Shown: positions 18,783 through 31,574 of the stretch, one piece after another
Numbering within the stretch: the stretch's first letter is position 1
Layout: every line of letters starts with the position of its first letter
Source of the DNA: Panonychus citri
Lineage: Eukaryota; Arthropoda; Arachnida; Trombidiformes; Tetranychidae
DNA length: 64,000 bases
Assembly (NCBI RefSeq): GCF_014898815.1
Contig: NW_026515507.1
Coordinates: 434,001 to 498,000 of the forward strand
Reading direction: 5' to 3'
Program-made: the position numbers and the translations under genes
Notes under the pieces: generated by a model
The model's database searches: none
What the model saw: the letters and a program-made list of their open reading frames with translations, nothing else
Told to the model about the DNA's origin: nothing

Positions 18783-21700
18783 CACAACTATGCACAAACA
18801 GTGAAGGGGGAAAGTGGTTGATCAGAAAGAGAGAGAAAGAGAAAGAGAGAAGGAAAGAGAAACAGAAACAGGAAAAAAAAAGTGTGTGTGTATGTGTGAA
18901 GTGTGTGTGGTTGTTTGTGAAAGAGAGAGAGAGAGAGAAAAGAAAGAGAAAGGAAAGAGAGGCAACGATAGATTGAAGATGGAACAACAAGCGACAGAGA
19001 GAAAAAAGAGAAGAGAAAAAAAGTGAAAAGAGCGAAATGGAAAATGTGAGGTGAAAATAGAAAGAGAAAAGGAGAAAGAGATAGTAAGAGAAGTAGAAAG
19101 AGTGATGAGAGGGAGAGAGAGAGATGGTGATGATGAGTAAAGGAGAAGAGAGAGAGAGAGAAGAGGGAGATATAATATCAAACAATAAAAACTTCTAATT
19201 TGAATTGATTTGACCAAATATATAACTGGATTTTTCTCTCTCCCTTTTAAATGTGATTATAAGGTTACACCGGTTACACCGAACAGTTTAATTGAAGTAA
19301 ATGAATTGTTCTGGAGCATTAAATGGAGATGAAGATGAATTTTGGAAGATGAACAATAATTAATTTAAATCACATAAAAGAGAGAAACACACTCAGAGAA
19401 AAAAACACATAGGAAATTTACGAGCATAAAATGAGAAAAAAAAGACATGGATGACAAAAAGAAAGACTCTCTTAATACCAAAAGAGAAAGAGTAAACCAC
19501 CAAGAAAAGAAAGAGAAGATAAAAGAAGATGAAAATTAGAAAGACAGATGAAAACAAGAAAGAGAAAAGGTTAAGTTGAGAGAGAATTTTTTTCCTCGTA
19601 ACCATGACAACGTAGAAAAAGCGGTTTATTCAAATTGGGGAAAAGAAGAAGAAAAAATTAATTTGTTATTAAAATTAATTCTAATTAATTGTTGGTTATG
19701 ATGAAGAGTGATTGACTTACAACAATTTATTGATTAGCGAAAAGGTTGGAAAAATGCAAACCATTATTAGAGTTTGATACAATTAATGTGAAGTAATTTT
19801 GGAGAGAGAAATAAATTGTCAACAATTAGTTGATTGTTGGGAGACACAATTGAACCCAACTAATTGCGACTTAATTGTTTTTACAATCAAAATGATTTGA
19901 AGTTTCAATCAGGGAAACAAATTGAATGATTATCAATCCAGTTAACCAATAGATGGAGTTAATTATATTATATTAAATTTAACAGAACTGATTTGTTAAT
20001 TAAATTAGTCACAAGACAATTAAATTGTTAATCATCAAGAGCAAAAGTAAACATAATCCAATCAATAATCAAGGATAATTAACAATTTAAATGCAAACTT
20101 AATCAATCTTCAAATCTTAAATAATCCACAATCATCAAGTGATCATTTTAATTGTAATCAGACAATTAGAATCTAATTCAATGATAATAATAATATTTAA
20201 TAAGTAATAATAATAAAAGTGTTTACAATTACAATTGATTCATCAAAAAAAAATGAAAACCAATGATTAGGTTAATTAATTAATCATTTTGTTAATTACA
20301 TTCAATTTGTTAGTCACTGAATGAAATTAAATCATTACGATTAACAAGAAATCCTCTTCAAATGGTTTGATTGTGTTTTTTTTTTCAAATAGTTGTTTGT
20401 TAATTGTGAGTGTTTACAAATTGGTGATTGAGTTAATTAATTGATCAATAATTTAATTATATAATCAAAAGCAAAAAAAAACTAATACAAAATAAATTAA
20501 CTATTACAAAAAATTGTAAACAAAATGTTGATGTTTTTTTTGGTTTCTGTCAATCAATATGTTCAATTGTCAATGGATGTTAATCAAAGTTAATTGTTTG
20601 ATGTTAATTGTTGGTTAAATATAATCTCAGCTCATTCTGATTGCGGTTTGATTTGTTTTTTTTTTGGTTTGATTTGCTTATCGTCCATTACATTAATACA
20701 AAATCAATTGATTAAGACTAATCAATTCATAATTATTATATTATAATGATCATCCTCATCATTAAAGGGTTATCACTAAATATTGTATTAGTACACAAGT
20801 TGATTACAATTAAGAAACAATTTATGAGACAATCAAAAAAAGTGATTTAAAAAAAGCAGAAACATAAAAATATTTTTTTCTTAATCAAATTTGTTTCTCT
20901 CTCTCTCTCTTTTCTTGCTCCCTCTCTCTTTCTCTCTCAGGTTAATTTAATTATCTTCCATTTGCTCAATGTTTAATTGCTCCCAATGGTTTCCAATGGA
21001 TGTTGTTAATTTAAATCCAGTTTAAAACAGTAATTAGTTGTTGTTGTTGTCATTGACTTGGAGGATCATGTTGATTGTTGATGATGCTTATCATTTGTTG
21101 TGTGTGTTTGTTGATTACAATTAATATAAATTGTTACAATCAGGTCTTAATTGTAGCACAAGGGAAGAAACAAATTAAATAAAACTGAAACTTACAAAAG
21201 TTTGACTTTGGTTTCAAATTACAATTTCACAATTGTTGATTGTGGACACATTGACAATTTAGCAATTACAGAGATTACATTGATTAGTTAATTATCTTAA
21301 TAATAATAATATAAATGTTACAATTTTACAAAGGGAATTGGGATTTGTTTTGTCACTCAAGAAATTAGTTTTAATTATTACAATTCAAAGGTATTCTATA
21401 TAATAAAAGCAATTAAATTGTTGATTTTGTTTTCCATTCATTTTCAGATTTGGTTTTTTTTCAATTGTTTTTGATTCAATTTCTTATTTTTTAGTTGATT
21501 AATTATTAAATATCAATGCGATTAGATTTCAAAAAAAAAGATCATTATAATTAATTATATATTTATATATATATAAGATAAAAGGACAGAAAAAAATGAT
21601 TTTTGACTCGATTGCTTGTTAAATTGCTGGAGTACTAATTGTAAATATAAACTACAATTAAAAAAACACAATTAAAAATATTGGGAGAGAAAGATGGAGA

Positions 21701-22681
21701 GAGAGAGAGTTAATTAGCGAGAGAAATAGTTAATTCAATTTTTGCTCTTTTTGTTCAAAAAACAATTACAAGTTAATTAATAAAGATAATAATAGTAATA
21801 ATAATAATAATTAATAGTAATAATAATAAAGATAATTAATAATAATAATTTAGCCCAATTTTTGTTTGTATTATTAATTATGTTTAACAATTAATAATTG
21901 ATCTAGCAAAGGTGTTAAATTGTGTGTGATTGGTAAAATGTTTAAATCAATTTAAATATTGATTGTTGTTGGTTTTTAAATTTTTTTAATCATTTATCAA
22001 TAGATTAATGCTGACTAGCAGTTTAGACCAGTGTTAAATCATTTTAGCTAAATTTTGGTTAATAATAATTACTTAGCCTAATTGTTAATCAACTTAAAAT
22101 CACTGATTGTTTGGATTTGTTTTGTGTGTGTGTGTGAATCGTTAGTGTTATTTTTTTACTGTTATTAGTTCATCAGACTAGTTAAGCTCAGAGATGGAGC
22201 ATCTTTTTCAAAGGTTTAAAAGCGACTGACATTTTTTTCAGAGTAATAGTAATAATATATATTAGAACAAATATTGCGTGTGTCTCCATAGCAACAAAGT
22301 ATAAATAAAGCATTTTCTCTAAAATAAAATTATCCAGTAAAAATTGTATAAGAAAAAAAAGAACGAGATCCTGTAGTAATAATAGAGAGAGAGAGGAAGA
22401 TAGGGAGAGAAGGAGAGAGAGAGAGAGGAAGAGTAAAAGATTGAAAGTGAAAGTGAAAGAGAAGAAAATGCAAAAGTTGAGTGAAAGATAAAAAGGATGA
22501 GGATGAGGAGGAGGAAGAAGAAGACGAGAAAGAAAGGGATCATCATTGATGAAAATATCATAGTAAAGATCAGTCAAGAAAAAAAGGTTCTTTCATACTA
22601 AAGGTGATAAAACTTTTTGCGTCTTTTTGGGTAAAAATAAAAACTTTTTTCACCTTTTTAAAGATTAAGGAAGGATGATGA

Positions 22682-22735
<54 letters not shown>

Positions 22736-23664
22736 ATTATCATCATGAGATGAATAGGGAGGAATATAAAGAAAGGATTGAACTTGAGGACAAAGGGCGA
22801 GAGAGTTGGTTATGTGTTAGTGGTAAAAGGAATCACAAGGCAAGAAGAGGAAGTGAGAAGAGCATAAAATGTTTAAAAAAGTTTTGGTTTTGGCTTAGGG
22901 TAGTTTTTTATCGTGGTTGTGATGTTGGTTTTGTGTAGTTATCAAAAAAAAACCAAACGGTGTCATCATAATGGACAAACTTTAGAAGGGATCGAAAACA
23001 AAAAAAAACTAACAACTTTTTTTTGTCTTTTTCGTGTATTTTTTGTATCCTAGGTCAAAAGCTCCTTTAGCGTTATTTAGTTGTGGTGAGATGTTGGATC
23101 TTCAGCTAAAGATGATGAAGATGAAGATTATAATAATAGGTAAAGGTGTGAGATAGTTCAAGATGTAGTAATCAAAATAATAGCATAGTGTAGATGTATT
23201 AGTGGGAGTAGTTGACGTAGTAATTGGTAGCCAGTAGTTGTGGGGTTGGAGGTCATATTAAAGATGTAAATTGTTGATTAAAACGATAAATACGTTGATG
23301 TGAATTAAAAACAATTTTTATGCTGTTCAATTGGTTCAAATTAAAAGTTATGGGCTCTCCAGTGGGTGGTCGTGGGGTTTTTTTTCATTCTCACCGGTGG
23401 ATAATCTTTCCCACCTCATCACGTTGGTATATTTATAATAAATCTTGGGGTTAATTGTGGTTTAATTATTCGCTTATTTTGTCTTCTTTCTTTTTTGATT
23501 TGGTTTCATTTGAAAGGTTTTAACTTCATCTTTTTGTTTTCCCAAAATGCACATTAATCTTTTAGTTAAATTTTTCTTCATGTTTGCAGCAATTAATATA
23601 ATAATAGTGATGATGCATTCAATTTAAATCCAATTTAAATTTGTCAACCTAAATTTGCGTTAAT
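18783..23664. other. Intergenic region between the Trf4-like and orb2-like genes
   Basis: 18783-19200 is a purine-rich block on the plus strand (GA-type, pyrimidine on the coding strand), probably promoter, leader or intron of the Trf4-like gene. 19600-22100 is AT-rich without frames and has (AAT)n runs near 21780-21850. 22360-22540 and 22686-22729 are GA-rich microsatellite. 22750-23664 is likely the 3' UTR of the orb2-like gene (minus strand). Two RFX-like motifs lie at 19597-19611 and 22282-22295. Confidence 0.5.
22686..22729. repeat. (GA)n microsatellite
   Basis: An uninterrupted GA dinucleotide run of about 44 bp lies downstream of the orb2-like stop codon. Confidence 0.9.
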
Positions 23665-25759
23665 TTAACACCATCGAAATGGTATTGCACGGGGTCGATC
23701 TGCACCTTCTTTGACTAGCGGTTTATGAAATTCTCGGCCTTGACGTGAATGAATAGTTGTCCAACAGTGTTCACAATAATATTGTAGACAAGTTACATTG
23801 GCGCAAAAGAAGGGGGCAAATTTACCACCACAACGAGCTCCTTGACATTCATCACATATCTGATCATCTAGAACATAGGGTTTAACCTCAACCCTTTTCT
23901 CAATGTCACCATGTTGCAGTTGAACAAAACGAGCGCTTATTGCAGCAATGTAGCTCTGCTGGTTCGAGAAAGCTACCCGACCTGCTCCTTTTGGATATTT
24001 CAATTCAGGATCAGTATCAATTCCAGCGTAACAAACACCACCATAGAGTCGATCCATAATCATAGCAAGTTCAACGGCTTTCAAAGGACGTGGAACACCT
24101 CCAACAAAGACTGTTTTCCTTGGATCCAAAGGCATTGATGCGTCTAACACAAAATCGGCATCACTCAATCTCCAAGGTCGTATTTGCACCGGTTTATCTT
24201 TAATGGTGGGACTTGATACACAAAGGTAAAGTTTATCATCCTCATTAATACAAGCATCAATCAAAGCTTGAACAGATGACTCGTCTTGAAATAAAAGGAA
24301 AGCATAACCTTTCGGTGGAAAGTATGATTTACTTTCTGCTTTATGTGGCCAATCAACGACCAAAGGACCAAATCGACGGAAACTAGCGGTGATCTCTTCT
24401 TCATCAATATCTGGAGGTAAACCACCAACAAACACTTTCCTTGAGAATCGTTCACCTGCTTCTGCACCAACAGAACCTGAATCAAGTAGTGAATGATTAT
24501 CGGCATCAAGACCAGTGAAGAAAGGTGATTTTCCTCGTCGTCGACCAAGATTCCGTGCTCTGAAAACTTTCCTCGAACCAACGAAATCATCATAACCAGA
24601 GAAAGGAGTAGCTAAAATGATGAAAGAGAAAAAAGTAAATGAAACATTAATTAACGGAAAATGGTAAATACAAAACAATCAAGCGACTACAAAGACGACG
24701 ATGATGAAGATGATTATTATAATAGTGACTAGCAATGATAATGAACACAGGTTTAACCTGAATATTGGCAAAAATTAAGCGAGTAGGTTGCCAAAAACAA
24801 ACTGACGAGAAGCAAAAAAAAATGAGCAGCAGAGTATTTGATTACTTTAACATTTTAAATCAACAAATTACTAATTAAATCAAGGAAAGTTCAGTGAAAA
24901 CATCAGATGACCTAATATTAGTAGAGTCTATTTTTACCTGAAAAGATCACCAATTGAGTATTTTCAAAGCATCTTCACCAATAGACTTTTAACTCTTTAG
25001 CTAAGGAATATTGTTATCATTATAACATAAATAACAATTAATTGATAATTTTATATTTAAATAATGATCTGTATTGAAAATCTAAGCAATTGAGAAATAA
25101 ATCACTTGCTTTTTATTTTCTCAACAATGATTTACTGATTATGATTGTTTCGTAATTGTTTATATATTGATGAAGATACTGTTTAAATCAAGTTAAAAAG
25201 CAAAGAGCTAATGGTAATCATAGAATCTGATTTATTTTGTCGATCGATGCTACAACTAATCATCATCTGAGAGATTATTATTGATTGTTCAGAGCTAAAG
25301 GATTTGAATATTGATTATAAATACTACTAAAAGGCAATAATAATAATAATTACTCTACGGTATATTAAAGGTGTAAGTACATTTACAATTTCAAATGATT
25401 AGTTTGCAAGTTAATCATTTTGATGGAAAGAAAAATCAATGAATTTAAAATCGTTGTGTTGCGATCAACTAAATCTACTAGAATTTAACTGATGATAAAT
25501 TGATGATGAGAGCAGAAAAAATCTATCATGAGTAAAATAATCGCAAGAGGTTATTTTATGGGTTTGCTTGGTTCTAAGTTGAATCATTGACATTGATAAG
25601 ATTGTCAAGAGATGAAGATTATGGAAGAAAAAGAAGAAGAGGATGAGAAAAGATGAGGATGTAAATGGGAAAAAACGAGGAGTTTACACACTGGTTGTTT
25701 ATTTTGGAAAATCTGAAGAAAGAGAAAAGGAGAGGAAAGAAAACGAGTAGGAAAATAAA

Positions 25760-25812
<53 letters not shown>

Positions 25813-26744
25813 CAAGATAACGTAAGAGAAAATGCTGAGAAACCCTAAGAATACATGGTAAACCATAATAAAAGAAACTGTCCGCGAAGATCCAATACGT
25901 TACTCAATATAACCGAGTGAGTTGATGAATGAAATGAATAAGGGAAAGAGAAAGTGAGAGATAGAGTGAGAGTGAGAGAGAGAAAAGATATATATAATTT
26001 CTTCCACATACCTTTGTCACCAGAAGCATTGCGCATTATCTCAAGAAGCTGTTGCTCTAAAGGATAACGTAGGTTATCTAGAGGGTTGCCCATCGCCCCG
26101 GCCATAGACCGATCCGGCACTGGTTTCTTCGAGTGTCCTCCAGAAGGATTACTCATACTACTCCATGGGTTAGAGTTACCAAGACCTTGACTAGAACGAG
26201 GAGACCATTGATTGCTACGTGATGACCATTGATTAGCTACGGTATTACCGGTATTATATGACTTATCCCACTGCATCCCGTTCCAGGCTAAACTGGGATA
26301 AGACTTGAATAGACTAGAAGATGATCCTCCAGCGAGATCAGACCCAGACAAAGATTGTTGTTGATGTTGTTGTCTTGTATAATTATGAGATTGGTGTTGT
26401 TGTTGCTGCTGCTGTTGTTGGTGGTGGTGTTGGTGTTGTTGATGTTGTTGATGTTGATGCTGTTGCTGTTGTAACTGTTGTTGTTGTTGTTGTTGTTGTT
26501 GGTTTGAAGATGATTGAAGCTGCGATGAGCAGAAAGAGACTTGCGGCGATCCACCTAAAGAAGAGGATGAAGATGATGTTGATGATGTAGATGAATTAGC
26601 TGATGAAGATGTTGGTGGTGATAGAGATTCCCCTGGTTGAATTGATCCAGAAGCTCCAGAGGAAAGTGATTGTTGTTGTTGTTGAACTGAAGCCTTTGGT
26701 GATCCTTGCTGTTGTTGGTGATCCTGACTCACACTAACACTCAT
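23665..26744 (-). CDS. orb2: CPEB2-4/Orb2-type cytoplasmic polyadenylation element binding protein
   Basis: Two exons, 26744-26012 and 24611-23665, join in phase 1 (AAAG|GTATGT ... ATTTTAG|CTACTCC), giving 559 residues. The start is the ATG at 26744; the frame is open upstream but has no earlier ATG before a stop. Residues 1-244 are low complexity: Ser-rich, a Gln/His tract at about 82-117, then Asn/Trp/Ser-rich sequence and PLEQQLLEIMRNASGDK. The linker holds NLGRRRGKSPFF. RRM1 starts near 302 (VFVGGLPPDIDEEEITASF), RRM2 near 410 (VFVGGVPRPL), and the C-terminal ZZ-type zinc region is 497-536 (CDEC, CGGKFAPFFC, CEHCW). The RRM-ZZ part is nearly identical to animal CPEB2-4/Orb2, and distinct from CPEB1/Orb. 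The family binds U-rich 3' UTR elements and represses or activates translation, notably at synapses. In flies the Gln-rich N-terminus forms functional amyloid linked to memory. Alternative exons in the 1.4-kb intron are possible. Confidence 0.95.
25762..25809. repeat. (GA)n microsatellite in the orb2-like intron
   Basis: A pure GA run of about 48 bp lies inside the orb2-like intron, reading as (TC)n on the coding strand. It is followed by a less perfect GA-rich block to about 25985. Confidence 0.9.
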
Positions 26745-29700
26745 ATTTTTGTTGTTTAAAAAAAGACAAAAAAAAATGGTTTCCTTTTGTTTACAATTAA
26801 AGGGAAAGCTTTTAACAAGAAACAGGTTATAATCACCAAACAAAGATTAAAATAAGAAAAAGTCAATTGATTGCAAATTAATTAAATTAATTGTCTTTTT
26901 TTAGAAAAAAAAAATTGACTAAGAATAAATCACCAACCAGCGAAGAAGATGAGAAATAAATTCTCTGGTAGATTTTCCTAGTAGCATGACAGAGAATCGA
27001 AAAGCGCGTTTTTCAAATTCACTGGAGAAGAGAAAATTTTTTCAATTAATGTTAACGTTGAAACTAATTAACATCGGAACAATTTAATGGTTAGTATTTT
27101 GTGATTGACTTGATTGTTTGGGTAAAAGTAAATGTATTAAATTGATTCAGTTGAACGGTGAACATCAATGAAGCGTTTTAGTTTAGTTTATTTTTTGTTT
27201 TGCTCGAAATTTAATCTTATTCATTTAACTAAGTTGAGTTAATTGTTTTTGGTTTATTATTATGGGAAAAGGTTTAAGTTGATTTAATTATGGTTTTGTT
27301 TGTGGTTTAGACTTGATTAACTTTTCTTGATTCGGTTGTTTAGTTTGTTTTTATATCAATTGAGTTGATTATTGGAAAAGTAATCAATGAGTAGGTAATT
27401 GTTATCAATAGATGGAGCTCATGTTATCATAATTGTCATTTTGATTTAATCACCAAAGCCAAATGATTAAGTGGTTTACAATTTAATTGACGTTTAAAAT
27501 GGCGGATAAGGTGATCGAAGATGAAGAAAACAAACTATCATCATATATGTTTATTCACAACTCATTTACAATCAAAATTAACTCTCATTGTTTAAATGTT
27601 TGAGTAACAATCAAATTAATGGTTAAGCAACAAAAAAAGCAACAATTTGTTCAGTCAAACAATCAACTAACTCCAAGTGTTAATCAGTAAACCGAATCAA
27701 TCAACATAGAAATTAAAATATTCCAAAATGCAAAAGTAAATTAGATTAGTTATCTTTCACTAATTGTAACGGTACTTTGAATAATCTCAAAGATAATAAG
27801 AGTCAATCCAAATAAGTTGATTATCTTTGTAAATAATCAAGTTAACCAACGAAATTGTAAAAACGATTAAGTTTATAAACAATTGACTTGTGTGACAATT
27901 TATCGATCTGAACATTTTTCGATTACCTCGAAAACGAAAAAAGAGAAAAATTTTCAAACTTGTAACATAAATATCAAGGAATTGTAATAAATCCCTAAAT
28001 GAGTGTTTCACATTTTCCCTTATTGATGATCATCATGATAATCAAGATAATCATCATCATCATCATCATCATCAGTCAGCATCTTCTCATCTTCTTTTAT
28101 TCACTCTTTCTTCCGGTTGTGAGAAATAAAAAAGGTTCTAAGATGTCGAGGTTTCGAACTCATTTTCGTCTGTAAATTATGAGATCTCCTTAATGTCGTA
28201 AATAAAAATATATTATTATTATAAGGATTATCAGCGACTCAGGATTTAACCACATCTCAGTTTCCTTCATCTTTTTTACTCTTCCTCATCATCTCATCAT
28301 CATCAACAACAGACATTGAACCACATCACACACAACCCATCAAAGCAATGGCATCATCACCATCACCATCATCATCTTCCTCCTCCTCATCTTTTATGAG
28401 AAAAGCGAAAGACAAAATAGACAGAAGAAGAAGAAAAGTAAATGATGATGATGATGAGAAAGATGGCTTCACGAATACGAATCGCTCAATTATGATCAAT
28501 TTTCATCATCACCGTCACTTGATGAGATTGGAGTATAAGGCAAACAGAGATGATGAGGATGATGAGAGAATTATAGTCATTTATCTTCTCTTTCTTTCTT
28601 GTCTTTTTTATATAATTTTTCTTCTTCTTCAGATCATCTTCATCTTCCATCCTCATCCCATCATCATCATCATCATCATCATAATCATCTTTCTTACTTT
28701 TCTCTCTCTCTCTCTCTCTCCTCTTGATATGCTTGTGATGTTACCTTCTTAATAGATATTTATATATATTAGATAGATAATATTTATTTATAATAATAAA
28801 AATAATAATAATATATAATGATGATGAGGAAGATGAGGATGATAATGATGATGATAATAAAGATAATATATAAACATGTAAAAACGTTCATTGGTTTCCA
28901 TCCAACTTTCACTGTGGAAACTGTGAAAGATGATGATGATTATGATGATAAAGAGTAAGAATCTGTGTGGCTTTTCATGATAGTAATATTGACTATCATC
29001 ATCATCATCATCACAACAACGGATGCTGAGCTTTTTGATTGTCATTGTCGATCAAATAAATTTACTTGATAGAAAAGATGAAGATGAGAAAAAGAAAAAG
29101 CTTAAGAAAACTTTTTCTATCATGATGGTGATGATGATTGTCTTCCATCATCACTGTTGTTGTTCATGATGATGATGATGATGATGGTCATCAGGATCAT
29201 CTTTATTTCTGCCTTCCCTGTTATCATGAACTGATGTGAATCGAGTAACATGTCATTCTTGGGCATTCTCATCATCTTCTCATCTTTCTCATCATTTTAT
29301 ACCTTCTAGTTTTCCTCCTTCACTCACTCACTCAGTTTCTTGGTTGTCAGGTCAATCCTATTGATTGAATGAATGGCTCACCAGGAAATTGTCTTTGACT
29401 CACTCGGTAACTATTACATCGTCTCACTCACTCATCATTTTGATGATGATCATCATCATGGAGATGAAAATGTTCATGAAGAAACTTTTTTTTCGCAGAA
29501 AAAAAAAACATTTCCTCAGTAAACATAAAGATAAAGAAAGATAAATGTGGAAACAGAGGAAAAAGATAAAGATGAAGATGGTGATGGAGAAGGAAGAGGA
29601 AGAGGGTGGGTGGTGGGTGGAAGGTGTATGATGATGCCTTGGGGATTGTCTTTTCATCTTCTCTTTCTTTTTTCTCTCTCTCTCTTTTATCATCTTTTCG

Positions 29701-30568
29701 CTATTTTATTACAACATTATTATTATTTACGCAGAATCAAATATATAATATAACCTGGATTTCATTTTGTCAATCACAAATTCAAAGTAAAATCATCATC
29801 CTCTCTCTCTTTCTTTCTTTCTTTCTTTTGCCCAAACCAACATTTTCCTTGTCAGAATTCACAGAGAATCCATATTTATTATTATTACTTTTTCCTTCCC
29901 CTGTACAATTTAATATATCACAAAGAGAAAGATATTTATTTATGTATGAACTTCAATAATATTCATAATAGAAGGAAAATTTTCTTCTCTCCACAATTTT
30001 TATTTCTGATCACAAATCATTTTATTATAAATTGAATTAAAATTTATTCCGTTGTTGTAGATAATCAAAACTAAATCATCAATGATCAACACATAATCTA
30101 ATTTAATTTGGTTTTATCTCGAGATAGTTAATTTAGTTTCACTTCTCGTCTCTTGATATCAATGATAAATATTTAGATTTGACTTTTCTTCGAGAAATTT
30201 GATTTGATTTGATTTTTTTTTGCTTCTTCTTACCAATAAAAAAAAATCTTACGATTTCTGGTTTAAGGTAAAATGGACACTCACTGGACATTAGGTGGTT
30301 ACGGTTCTGGTTGTATGTAAATTGTTTATTCTGATCAATAATCTTTGAGCTTTTGCTGTCAATCTATTAGATGAAAATGTTAGGTAGAAATGAGGAGGCG
30401 GAAGAGAAGGAAGTTGATGATAAAGATGATGAGAAGAAGAGATTGACAGGTTCTAATTCTTCTTTCTTTTTCTCTTTCTTCTTTTTGGGTGAATCAAAAA
30501 TGACAAAGAAGAGAAAGAAAGAAAAGAAAGAAGAATTGATCGACAGAAAGACAGATCAAGACAGCGAA

Positions 30569-30571
<3 letters not shown>

Positions 30572-30613
<42 letters not shown>
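30572..30613. repeat. (GA)n microsatellite
   Basis: A run of about 42 bp of GA lies in the triplet-rich intergenic region. Confidence 0.9.
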
Positions 30614-30617
<4 letters not shown>

Positions 30618-31550
30618 ATAGGGAGAGAGAAAAAGAATTTTCTGGGAATGAAATGAAGTAATAAAGAAGAAGAATGATGATGAAGATGATGAGATGAGTT
30701 TGAAAGATGATGACGAGAATGATGAAGATGAGGAAAGAAAGAGACAAATGAGAGGAAAAGAGTAAAAGAGAAGCTGAAAATGACACCAGTCTCTAAATGA
30801 TTATTTTTATCTTTCTTTTTATATTCTTTCTTTCCCAACATTATTTTCTCTCTTTCACTCACTCACTCACTCATTCGTTTTCTCTGTCTATCAAACGTAA
30901 TACTCTCTGTCTTAAAAAGTGGGAGGCAAACAGGGTGGCTTATTTTATCGATCAGAATGAAAGACATTTTGTGAGTGACAGATGAAGAGTGAGTGAGGTT
31001 GATGATGATGATGATGAAAATGGTGAAGAATAAGAAAGATGTCCTTTTATTTTCCATCCTCATCCCCACCCATCAACCACCCACAGGACCCACCTAATTC
31101 CATATCAAATGAAAGCCAAATGATTATTTCAACTCATTCGTCAGTGTCATTGATACACTTACTCCAGAAAGAGATGAAGATGAAGATAAGATGATGAACT
31201 AAGGCAAGAAACAACAACAACAACAACATGAACCATATAATATATTTGTATAATATGTTGTAACTACCCTGTAAGATCAATTTTTGACTTTATCATCTTC
31301 ATCTTATCATTGCCACTTATTATCATCTAACCTTCATCATCTCCTTTCTCCCTTTTTATCATCCTCATCAAGATGAATCTCAAATTGAAACTCAATCAGC
31401 TAACATGTAAATTGATCAATGATCAACAATTAGAGTCACTAACCGACACCCAAAGTTTTTCCTTTGCCTCGAATCACAAATAAAGTTAATTTATGAGCTG
31501 AAATAATTCATCGGGAGAGAGAGAGAGTAAAGACATTAAAATAATGATAA

Positions 31551-31574
31551 TAGATTAATAATATTATTAATCTA
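31551..31574. repeat. Perfect 24-bp AT-rich palindrome
   Basis: TAGATTAATAAT is followed directly by its exact reverse complement, with no spacer. It contains two ATTAAT cores. It could form a cruciform or bind a homeodomain dimer; no function is shown. Confidence 0.8.

Noticed and set aside
28348..28752. 134-codon ATG frame with poly-Ser, Asp and Ile runs
   Set aside because: Built from ATC/GAT triplet repeats in changing frames; overlapping frames exist on the other strand; no conserved segment.
30371..30661. Lys/Glu/Arg-rich frame
   Set aside because: Encoded mainly by GA microsatellite and purine-rich DNA; repeat artefact.
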